Shown: piece by piece, positions 1-5,945 of the stretch
Position numbering within the stretch: the first letter of the stretch is position 1
How the letters are laid out: each line of letters starts with the position of its first letter
From: a virus
Reading direction: 5' to 3' (one strand)
IMG/VR virus record: IMGVR_UViG_3300006749_000197
Span: 1-20,160 of that record
DNA: 20,160 nucleotides
Notes under the pieces: model-generated
The model's input: only the letters and a program-made list of their open reading frames with translations
Told to the model about the DNA's origin: nothing
The model's database searches: none
Program-made: the position numbers and the translations under genes

Positions 1-119
1 GATGTTTCAGTAGAAAAAATTTCAGCATGCTGATTTTCATATCTACTATATTCCAGGCCGAATAAAGCATTCAAACCTGGCTCTAGTTCTTTAACTAGTT
101 GGGATCGTGATATAGCCAT
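1..119 (-). CDS. Major capsid protein, N-terminal part (cut by the left edge)
   Basis: The ORF starts at ATG 119 and runs off the left end, so only 39 residues are visible. The start is MAISRSQLVKELEPG, followed by LNALFGLEYSRYENQHAEIF. I recognise this opening from major capsid proteins of uncultured marine phages. A strong ribosome site (AAGGAG) lies a few bases upstream. The gene is the last of the scaffold and head-protein cluster, which is where a capsid gene is expected after a scaffold. Identity rests on the N-terminus and position only; the HK97-fold body is outside the window. Confidence 0.72.
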   Translation of the reverse strand, partial: MAISRSQLVKELEPGLNALFGLEYSRYENQHAEIFSTET

Positions 120-131
120 AGTTTATTCTCC

Positions 132-716
132 TTATGCTAAGCCTGTGCCACTTCTGTAGAAGTGATTGTTGATTCTAACAAGAATATTAGCATTTGCAGC
201 CGTAGTATCCGAATTGTTTGGATCCTGCGAAATGTCAATTGCTTGTACTGCGAAAGTAGTTGCAATACCTGAAGCACCAACATCAAGTTGAGCTTTAGAT
301 AGTCCTGTTTGTGTAACACCAGTAGTGTTTACAACTGAGTAGTTCTTATATAGATCCGCTCTCGTGAAAGCCGCGTCTGCATCTGCTAAGAATACTGCAT
401 CTGGATCATCAACAACAAAGGCAGTAATATCGCCTTGAGTTGGTGTAATTCCACCAGGGTAGAAATTCTTATAAGTCGGCTTTTGAGTAGTTGGATCATT
501 ATAAAAGCATCCGTTGAAAACGCCCACAATAGCATCACTAGTACCACCAGTATGTTTTTCAATATTTCCAGTAGAAGTAGGGATAACCATATCTCCTTGG
601 AAAATTAAAGTAGCATATCCAGGTTTAACTGTGTATCTATTTTGAGCACCTACTAATGGTGTGCCGTCTAGTTTTCTGTAAGGTCTAAGACCGAACTTTT
701 CTAACACGTTTGCCAT
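132..716 (-). CDS. Probable head/virion protein of unknown function
   Basis: This 194-residue protein starts MANVLEKFGLRPYRKLDG and lies directly upstream of the capsid gene, 12 bases away. It has no signal peptide or membrane segment. It is rich in small and polar residues (many T, G, N, D), with VDDPDAVFLADADAAF in the middle and a beta-like C-terminal half, a composition common in capsid decoration or head-stabilising proteins. A ribosome site (AAAGGAG) precedes the ATG. Position between scaffold and capsid suggests a structural or decoration role; that is inference from context, and I do not recognise a named family. Confidence 0.6.
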   Translation of the reverse strand: MANVLEKFGLRPYRKLDGTPLVGAQNRYTVKPGYATLIFQGDMVIPTSTGNIEKHTGGTSDAIVGVFNGCFYNDPTTQKPTYKNFYPGGITPTQGDITAFVVDDPDAVFLADADAAFTRADLYKNYSVVNTTGVTQTGLSKAQLDVGASGIATTFAVQAIDISQDPNNSDTTAANANILVRINNHFYRSGTGLA

Positions 717-779
717 AGTTGTTTTCTCCTTTAACTTATTTATTTAATCCAAGCTATCTAGGTAGGTAATGCAAAAAAA

Positions 780-1253
780 TTATTTTTTACTTTTCTGACT
801 ACCACCAAAGGTAACTCTAGACTGTCTATCAATATTGATAGGCATGTCCGGGTGTTGTTCCTTCATAAGATCTCTGTCCACCGCGTCTGTTCTGTCTTGA
901 GTTATTTTTTTAAAATACTCAGCACGACTTCTTAAAATCTCTTCCGGTATCCTTGCCAACACAAGGCCTCCAATTCCGATTAAACCAGCGTGTTGTCCGA
1001 GTTGGATTACAGGAAAATCATTTTCACCAATTTCACTTTTCAATGTATCGGCTCTAACAAATTCCCAGCCCTCTCGTAGTTTCTTAGATACATTACCTGG
1101 ATCTTCGAAACCATTTGCCGAAGTTCTTACCCATCTATGTGAGTATCCCTGTGGCGGCACTGGTGCATCCAAACTGGATGGTGGAGTCCAATCTTTTTTA
1201 CGAGCTAGTTTTTGCCTCGTATCAGACTCGCGTGAAGTTTTTATAGATGTCAT
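780..1253 (-). CDS. Conserved phage head-module protein, function unknown
   Basis: A 157-residue soluble protein with a basic N-terminus (TSRESDTRQKLARKKDWTPP), then a proline-rich stretch and the block QGYSHRWVRTSANGFEDPGN. A central hydrophobic glycine-rich stretch (LGQHAGLIGIGGLVLARIP) precedes an amphipathic helix containing EEILRSRAEYFKK, and the end is basic. The gene begins one base after the scaffold stop, so it is probably translationally coupled to it. Small proteins of this appearance commonly sit beside scaffold genes in marine phage contigs. A head-completion or capsid-accessory role is guessed from location alone. Confidence 0.6.
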   Translation of the reverse strand: MTSIKTSRESDTRQKLARKKDWTPPSSLDAPVPPQGYSHRWVRTSANGFEDPGNVSKKLREGWEFVRADTLKSEIGENDFPVIQLGQHAGLIGIGGLVLARIPEEILRSRAEYFKKITQDRTDAVDRDLMKEQHPDMPINIDRQSRVTFGGSQKSKK

Positions 1254-1254
1254 A

Positions 1255-2259
1255 TTATGCTCCTTCCTTCACGTATTTTGCGTATTCCTCTAGTGGCACC
1301 CCTAATTTCTTAGCGATAACTACCTGCGATTTGGTGAGTTTCACAGACTTGCGTCCTCCAGATCTACGACTAACAGAAGCAACATTTTGGACGGGCTCAC
1401 GTGTACTTTGTTTTACTTCAGTCGTTTCTTGAGCAAATTTCTGAGGGAAATACTCCTTCATACGTTTGTTGATTTGATTATAGTATTCATCACTCTCTGC
1501 GTCAATTCCCTGCTGTATAAGGTCTTCATGTATTCCCATTGCAGCAGATGTTAAAACTCTATCAGTGCCAAACCATTCGTTCTCTTCAGCCCAACCTTGA
1601 GCTTTACGACTAATTTGTGGCTGTGGAGCTTCTTGACCTTGCTCTTGCACAGGTTGTGATTCTACTTCTTTTTTCTTTGCCTCTTTTTCACCAAGCGACA
1701 TTGAAACTTTTTCTTTCTCAACTGCTAATTTAGTAAGGCTATCTTGAGCCTCTAAAATAGCATCTGTATCTTGAGAATCTAAAGCAGTTTTTAGGGCAGT
1801 TTTTGCCTTATCTCTTTCTGCTTCTATTCTTGCTTCATACTCTTTGAGATAATTAGTATCTTTCTCTTCAAATTGACTTTGAACAGAGTCATACTTATTT
1901 TTTAAACCTTTAGCATAATCAAGTGCAGCTCTTTCTTTACGTTCAGCTTCCTTAATTTGAAAGGTAAGTTTTTTTATTCGTTTTTGAACTTTCTCGGAGT
2001 AACCTTGCAAGTCATCATCAGATGCTGCAACTTCTTCCTTCTGTTCAACTTTTGCTTCTGGTTCTTTCTCAGCTTCTTTTGCTTCGTTTAAAAGTTCCTT
2101 TGCAGTTTTTTGATTTGAAACATCTGTATAACCTAAGTCTACATCTTCTTTTTTTTCAAAAGCAGTTGTATCTTCATTTGGTGTTTCGATTGTAATAGTT
2201 TCGTCTTTAACGCCATCAGTATCTAATTCAACTTCTGGATTTTTATTTTCTTCAGCCAT
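1255..2259 (-). CDS. Capsid scaffolding protein
   Basis: This 334-residue protein has the usual scaffold architecture. An acidic, low-complexity N-terminus (residues 1-85) is followed by a long Lys/Glu/Ala-rich predicted coiled coil (about 88-200) and a Gln/Pro linker (202-218). A mixed region with QGWAEENEWFGTDRVLTSAAMGIH comes next. The C-terminal basic helix-turn-helix-like tail is LTKSQVVIAKKLGVPLEEY (308-326). The tail would contact the capsid shell, as in P22-like scaffolds, and the coiled coil would drive oligomerisation. No protease motif was noticed. It precedes the capsid gene and follows the portal module, which fits. Start ATG 2259 has an AAGGAGGA-type ribosome site. Confidence 0.8.
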   Translation of the reverse strand: MAEENKNPEVELDTDGVKDETITIETPNEDTTAFEKKEDVDLGYTDVSNQKTAKELLNEAKEAEKEPEAKVEQKEEVAASDDDLQGYSEKVQKRIKKLTFQIKEAERKERAALDYAKGLKNKYDSVQSQFEEKDTNYLKEYEARIEAERDKAKTALKTALDSQDTDAILEAQDSLTKLAVEKEKVSMSLGEKEAKKKEVESQPVQEQGQEAPQPQISRKAQGWAEENEWFGTDRVLTSAAMGIHEDLIQQGIDAESDEYYNQINKRMKEYFPQKFAQETTEVKQSTREPVQNVASVSRRSGGRKSVKLTKSQVVIAKKLGVPLEEYAKYVKEGA

Positions 2260-2268
2260 TTGTCCTCC

Positions 2269-2715
2269 TTAATAATGGTGCAAAATATCGTTAGGGTCTT
2301 TAATATTGGCAATGATCTCATCATCATTCAATATTCTTACTTCCCCTCCGTCTATTTTGAATCTTGAACCTGCATACCTACTAAAAATTACCCATTCATT
2401 TAGTTTGCACCAAGGTCCTTTTGAGAATTTATCTTTATCTTGATAACAAAGATCTCCCATTTTCAATACAAGACCACATACTGTAGTCATTTGTATTGTT
2501 TCTTGTGTCGTATCAGATAACCACAAACCACCTTTGGTTTTTTTAGGACCAGCATAGGGTAATACTAATAATCTGTATCCTGTAGGTGTTGGTAGACTAT
2601 CTAATGTTGATTTTTTGATCGCTTTAGGATCAAGGACTGTTTTGACTTCTTCTTCGCTTTTATAAGCGTTTAAAAGTGCTTCAGTCCGTTTCGGTGTCTC
2701 CGTGGACTTGTTCAT
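2269..2715 (-). CDS. Phage-encoded GroES-like co-chaperonin (Cpn10)
   Basis: From residue 44 of the longer form the sequence fits the Cpn10 fold: TPTGYRLLVLPY is the first beta strand. KKTKGGLWLSD corresponds to the GroES mobile loop that docks on GroEL. VCGLVLKMGDLCY matches the GxVxxxGxG strand, and EWVIFSRYAGSRFKIDGGEV plus RILNDDEIIANI matches the GroES C-terminal half. The docking tripeptide is LWL where bacterial GroES has IVL. An N-terminal extension of about 40 charged residues is not typical of GroES (about 97 aa). The second ATG (2715) was chosen because GGAG lies seven bases upstream of it but only one base from the ATG at 2721. No GroEL is encoded here, so it presumably caps the host chaperonin for capsid folding, as T4 gp31 does. 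Confidence 0.85.
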   Translation of the reverse strand: MNKSTETPKRTEALLNAYKSEEEVKTVLDPKAIKKSTLDSLPTPTGYRLLVLPYAGPKKTKGGLWLSDTTQETIQMTTVCGLVLKMGDLCYQDKDKFSKGPWCKLNEWVIFSRYAGSRFKIDGGEVRILNDDEIIANIKDPNDILHHY

Positions 2716-2899
2716 CTTCATACTCCGTGTTTGTCAGCAGGTCTTTTAGATCCTGTTGCAGATCTTCTAATGATCTGATTTGACCTCTAACATATTGTAG
2801 TTTCTCCATAGTGTCAACACCATATATAGCGTGGTCTTTGAGTTGTTGAAGACTTTTCTTAATTCTTCTTTGTACTAATGAAATTGTATCTATATCCAT
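2681..2899 (-). CDS. Small coiled-coil phage protein
   Basis: A 72-residue acidic protein beginning MDIDTISLVQRRIKKSLQQL. It is almost entirely helical, with heptad-like leucines and isoleucines in RGQIRSLEDLQQDLKDLL and an acidic tail (YEDEQVHGDTETD). It overlaps the start of the GroES-like gene by about 35 bases in another frame, and its ATG overlaps the stop of the upstream methyltransferase-glycosyltransferase gene (TAATG). This indicates translational coupling. Such a short helical protein could be an oligomeric adaptor, but nothing in the sequence fixes a role. Confidence 0.65.
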   Translation of the reverse strand: MDIDTISLVQRRIKKSLQQLKDHAIYGVDTMEKLQYVRGQIRSLEDLQQDLKDLLTNTEYEDEQVHGDTETD

Positions 2900-4044
2900 T
2901 AAGTTAATTTCAAACTGTTAAAATGTTCATCTTCCAACATATCAATAACTTTTTTTGAATGTGGATATGGATCATCTGCTTTGTACCAATGATAAATGTA
3001 AATACCATTAACTACATGAAACTCATGACCACCTTCTACAATTTTTTTATGTATTAAATTGTCTTGGCCAAGTGTATCTCCTGTATATGGAAAGCCACCA
3101 AGATGTTTCATTGTTCCAATGTGAACACATAGGAATGTTCCTGAGTAATGTCCTACTTCTTTTGGGTTAATATGTAATGAAGTTTTACCCCATTGTGCTT
3201 TTGCTAGTCTTTTGCCTAATTTTCTGTGATAAGTCATATCATGATTATGTGGATCTACTCCAGGAATCATCTGTCTCAAACTTGCAAGTCTATTTACCCT
3301 ACAAGTAAATGCTTTGCCTTTTGGATTGTCCATTATTGCTTGCTGCAACTGTAAGTACCAATCATAACAACAAAACATAGCATCATGATCTATTATTGCT
3401 AACCAATCATTATCATCATGTTGATTTAAACAATCGTTATAGGCTGATCCCATACATCTTCTACCAAACTCATTATCATCCCAAGCTATGTGAGTCCAAA
3501 TCCTAGGTTTACTTTTTTTAATACCCCAAAAATATAAATCTTTGTGAGTTTTTTCATAAGTAAATTCAAAATCTACAAATATTTTTTCTATATCTAATAC
3601 TTCTCTAACATCTGCCTCAGTTAAATTTTTATAATAGTCAGACCACTCACCTTGTAGTAAAGGTGCATCTGATGGAGATGTTCTTCTAGTTCCATGCTCA
3701 GCTCTTCCTGTAGAGGCACAAGTAAACATAAACAATCCACCTGGTTTAAGTAAATTTACGCAGTTTCTTAATGTATCTCTGTAATACATGTCGTGCTCAA
3801 AACATTCTGTGCTAACTACAATGTCAAACTTGATATCAGAAACAAATTCGTGACCCTTACAAACAAAATCTACATTGGGTCCTTCACCAACATCTATTCC
3901 TATATACTTTGCGTTTTCGAAAAGAAATCTAGTATTACCATTTATATCTAATGATCCAATATCTAGTACGCTGCAATTTTTAAAATGAGGTTCAAACTTT
4001 GTTTTTACAGATTCTAAAAAATTTACCTGCTGTTGGTGAGCCAT
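2899..4044 (-). CDS. Methyltransferase-glycosyltransferase fusion protein
   Basis: Two enzymes appear joined in 381 residues. Residues 1-175 look like a class I SAM-dependent methyltransferase: motif I CSVLDIGSLDINGNT (24-38), the acidic end of strand 2 YIGIDVG (47-53), VVSTECFEH (76-84) and the LLKPGGLFMFTC post-motif (98-109). Residues 180-365 look like a GT-A glycosyltransferase: a WDDN block, DWLAIIDHDAMF with a DxD-type DHD at 219-221, and GGFPYTGDTLGQDNLIHKK near the end, matching the acceptor/catalytic region of family-2-like enzymes. The protein is cytoplasmic, with no membrane segment. It could decorate a virion protein or a host glycan; the substrate is unknown. The ribosome site is weak; the gene follows a small ORF by nine bases. 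Confidence 0.78.
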   Translation of the reverse strand: MAHQQQVNFLESVKTKFEPHFKNCSVLDIGSLDINGNTRFLFENAKYIGIDVGEGPNVDFVCKGHEFVSDIKFDIVVSTECFEHDMYYRDTLRNCVNLLKPGGLFMFTCASTGRAEHGTRRTSPSDAPLLQGEWSDYYKNLTEADVREVLDIEKIFVDFEFTYEKTHKDLYFWGIKKSKPRIWTHIAWDDNEFGRRCMGSAYNDCLNQHDDNDWLAIIDHDAMFCCYDWYLQLQQAIMDNPKGKAFTCRVNRLASLRQMIPGVDPHNHDMTYHRKLGKRLAKAQWGKTSLHINPKEVGHYSGTFLCVHIGTMKHLGGFPYTGDTLGQDNLIHKKIVEGGHEFHVVNGIYIYHWYKADDPYPHSKKVIDMLEDEHFNSLKLT

Positions 4045-4053
4045 GCATGGTTT

Positions 4054-4233
4054 TTAGCCGATATTTTTAGTATTTGCAACTTTGTTTTTATTGATACCCT
4101 TTTTAATTACATATTCTTGAGTACCATTTGCTCCAGTTTCTACCTCTGATTTTAAATCCTTAAATAGAAGCTTTTCTTTGCGTATTTTAGCAGTATTTGC
4201 AGAATACGTTGTCAGTAATTTAGTGTCTCTCAT
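4054..4233 (-). CDS. Small basic hypothetical protein
   Basis: A 59-residue Lys/Asn/Thr-rich protein beginning MRDTKLLTTYSANTAKIRKE. A longer reading from 4278 is possible, but that extension lies entirely over the upstream 46-residue gene, so the internal ATG at 4233, with a 14-base overlap, is preferred. No domain is recognised. The segment QEYVIKKGINKNKVANTKNI looks beta-strand-like. It sits in a string of small basic proteins between the holin-like gene and the methyltransferase fusion. The ribosome site is poor, which lowers confidence. Confidence 0.4.
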   Translation of the reverse strand: MRDTKLLTTYSANTAKIRKEKLLFKDLKSEVETGANGTQEYVIKKGINKNKVANTKNIG

Positions 4234-4360
4234 ATATATTCTTGATCTTACCTTGAGCTTTAAGTTTTTTAAGATCACCTTTTGTAAGTTTAGTTAAATC
4301 TATTTTAACTTCTTCATATTGTCTTCTTGGTTTAAAAATATTTTTAATCCATCTCCACAT
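4220..4360 (-). CDS. 46-residue basic protein, below usual gene-caller length
   Basis: The ORF reads MWRWIKNIFKPRRQYEEVKI and ends KAQGKIKNIYERH. The amphipathic, Trp-containing N-terminus could touch a membrane. Its ATG overlaps the TAA of the upstream 110-residue gene by one base (TAATG), the same junction seen elsewhere in this operon, and this is the main reason to believe it. The downstream gene begins inside its last codons. Function unknown; the length is normal for the tiny accessory proteins in this region. Confidence 0.5.
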   Translation of the reverse strand: MWRWIKNIFKPRRQYEEVKIDLTKLTKGDLKKLKAQGKIKNIYERH

Positions 4361-4692
4361 TATGTTCTCACATTAGTTGGTTTAGGTCCTGAATTCCCTG
4401 CAGCTCTTTTTCTGCTGACAGCACTCGCCTTTTGCGACTTTGACATCGCTGTGGCTTTTGCAAGTGGTACGCACTTCGGGTATTTCCTTTTTGAACCACT
4501 CGCGGATTTTCTTCCACACTCCTGATACTTGCCACCTTTTTTCTTTGCTCCAATATCTACCCATTTTTCTGCAAACCATTTTGTTAATCCGCCTGTTTTC
4601 ATTGCAGGCACACAATTAGGAACTGTACGGCCACCTTTTTTCTTCATGCCCTTTTGAACATAGCCTTCCCAACATGTTCCTTTTTTATACAT
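4360..4692 (-). CDS. Basic Cys/Lys-rich small phage protein (DUF5872-like)
   Basis: A 110-residue, strongly basic protein with five cysteines, two of them in similar elements: TVPNCVPA near residue 24 and YPKCVPLAKA near residue 71. The centre is WFAEKWVDIGAKKKGGKYQECG, and the C-terminus QKASAVSRKRA is highly basic. From memory this resembles small proteins of phages and giant viruses grouped as DUF5872; that assignment is unverified. It overlaps the next gene by one base (TAATG) at each end. A nucleic-acid-binding or virion-internal role is plausible from charge, but not shown. Confidence 0.6.
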   Translation of the reverse strand: MYKKGTCWEGYVQKGMKKKGGRTVPNCVPAMKTGGLTKWFAEKWVDIGAKKKGGKYQECGRKSASGSKRKYPKCVPLAKATAMSKSQKASAVSRKRAAGNSGPKPTNVRT

Positions 4693-5165
4693 TATCTTCC
4701 TAACAGTGATTTATCTCTGTTCGTCAATTTACTGCCGCCATGCATTTTAATTCCATACTTAACATCAGTTTTTGCGTCAGATCTTTTACCAGCACCTCTT
4801 ACACCGCTTTTCATAATTTCAATTATGTTTCTACCACCAGCTTTTCGGTATTGTTTGTATCCATATTTAATTCCTTTGGTTAACAAACCACCAACTAATT
4901 TTTTTTCTGGATTAATAGTCATAAGTGTTCTTGCTTGTTTAGCGTGAAGCTTTGATGCTTTTTTTAAACCCTTAACAACACCTTTAATTTTAACTTCCAT
5001 TCCTACTTTTGCTTTTTTAGGTCCCCAATCTTTTCTTCTTACACCAGAAGGATCTTTTGCTTTACCTGCACAAATTTTACTAGCGTATGCATTAGCATAT
5101 GCTGACGGGTATACCTTAAATTTTCTTTTTGCTGCCGCTTTACCTCTTGGACATAATTTAGTCAT
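4692..5165 (-). CDS. Basic small phage protein with CPRGKAAAK / VYPSAYANAYAS motif
   Basis: A 157-residue Lys/Arg-rich protein with the opening TKLCPRGKAAAKRKFKVYPS followed by AYANAYASKICAGKAKDPSG. I associate this motif with many marine phage proteins of unknown function. The rest is helical and very basic with glycine-rich stretches (KIKGVVKGLKKASKLHAKQA; GVRGAGKRSD). The cysteines at positions 5 and 32 may pair or bind a metal. The ATG directly abuts the stop of the holin-like gene with no gap. The high positive charge suggests DNA contact or packaging inside the capsid; this is inference. Confidence 0.6.
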   Translation of the reverse strand: MTKLCPRGKAAAKRKFKVYPSAYANAYASKICAGKAKDPSGVRRKDWGPKKAKVGMEVKIKGVVKGLKKASKLHAKQARTLMTINPEKKLVGGLLTKGIKYGYKQYRKAGGRNIIEIMKSGVRGAGKRSDAKTDVKYGIKMHGGSKLTNRDKSLLGR

Positions 5166-5549
5166 CTATTTTTTTCCTCCCTTAAATATTTGAGTTCCCT
5201 TAATACCAAAAATACTTCCCACGACAAGGATCCAAAGTGTACTGAACCAGGTCGGGAGTGCCGCGAAGTGTTCGAAAAAAGTTTTTACCTTATCAAGAGC
5301 TCCCGGATCCTCCGAGAAGACTCCCCAAGCGAGTACAATTATTGGAGCGGACAATATTATAAGAACGAACTCGTCCTTGTAATCGTTTTGTCTAGCTTCT
5401 AATAATTTACCTTGGTATTGTTCCTCACCTCGAGCTTGACGCTCTGCGTGTAGCAATTGTGCGTCTGACATTGCTACTTTTGCCTTTTGCTTGTTAGCAT
5501 AAATTTTTGAACCAGCACTTACTGCTAATTTAATTGCACTTAACCACAT
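5166..5549 (-). CDS. Holin-like membrane protein
   Basis: A 127-residue protein with a mildly hydrophobic N-terminal helix, then a charged Gln/Glu-rich helical region (about 20-58). Two clear membrane segments follow, FVLIILSAPIIVLAWGVF (61-78) and LPTWFSTLWILVVGSIFGI (98-116), and the tail is basic (KGTQIFKGGKK). This layout (amphipathic N-terminus, charged linker, C-terminal hairpin of membrane helices, Lys-rich end) matches phage holins, including the GTA-type three-helix family. No endolysin is visible in the window. The ribosome site is a good GGAG. Holin is a topology-based guess; a small virion membrane protein is the alternative. Confidence 0.6.
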   Translation of the reverse strand: MWLSAIKLAVSAGSKIYANKQKAKVAMSDAQLLHAERQARGEEQYQGKLLEARQNDYKDEFVLIILSAPIIVLAWGVFSEDPGALDKVKTFFEHFAALPTWFSTLWILVVGSIFGIKGTQIFKGGKK

Positions 5550-5871
5550 TATATTTCTCCTGTCTTCTAATACACATATATTCTATCAAAATATCGATGC
5601 AATCGTAAGCCCTACCACCTGAGAGCTTCCATTTGTACGTTTGTGACCAATGAGATTTTCTTAATCTAGGTTTTACTACTTTTCCACCAAAAAATTCGGC
5701 AAATTTATTTACAGAATCTTTATCACACATTTCAACAGAACATTGAAAGGATTTTCTACCATCTCCCTTACCCCAAACACCGAAACTTCCTTCGCCATCA
5801 AACAGTCCAGCCAAAAATATAATTTTATTTCTTTTTGGCAGCTTTTCGTAAGAATTTTTTAGCTTGTGCAA
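5530..5871 (-). CDS. LAGLIDADG homing endonuclease (single motif)
   Basis: A 113-residue ORF with FLAGLFDGEGSF at residues 19-30, a clear LAGLIDADG motif with E27 in the catalytic acidic position. After it come a beta-rich part and the family's typical C-terminal block (YKWKLSGGRAYDCIDILIEY, then RRQEKYNVV). With one motif it should act as a homodimer. The start is TTG at 5871 with GAGGA about eight bases upstream; there is no in-frame ATG. It overlaps the conserved 36-residue gene above it by 47 bases and the holin-like gene below it by 20. No intron or intein was seen in flanking genes, so it looks free-standing. Confidence 0.8.
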   Translation of the reverse strand: MHKLKNSYEKLPKRNKIIFLAGLFDGEGSFGVWGKGDGRKSFQCSVEMCDKDSVNKFAEFFGGKVVKPRLRKSHWSQTYKWKLSGGRAYDCIDILIEYMCIRRQEKYNVVKCN

Positions 5872-5935
5872 TGATTAATCCTCGTGGGTTGGGTCCTTTT
5901 TTTGGGGGTGGTCCATATTTTATTCCCCCACTCAA
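5825..5935 (-). CDS. Tiny conserved phage protein with GGIKYGPPPKKGPNPRG motif
   Basis: A 36-residue ORF, TTG start at 5935: SGGIKYGPPPKKGPNPRG, then an Ala/Lys-rich helix ending LRKAAKKK. I recall the GPPPKxGPNP motif from many short marine phage proteins located among virion genes. An earlier in-frame TTG (5959) would add eight residues inside the portal tail; which is used cannot be settled. The only purine-rich sequence before 5935 is too close, so the start is uncertain. It overlaps the homing endonuclease ORF in another frame. The Pro/Lys-rich opening and basic tail suggest a peptide that binds another virion component or DNA; role unknown. Confidence 0.5.
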   Translation of the reverse strand: MSGGIKYGPPPKKGPNPRGLIIAQAKKFLRKAAKKK

Positions 5936-5945
5936 GCCTTTTTCT

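Noticed and set aside
4654-4947. Plus-strand 97-residue hydrophobic ORF
   Set aside because: Antisense to Lys-rich codons gives Phe/Leu-rich frames automatically; the minus-strand gene has the recognised motif.
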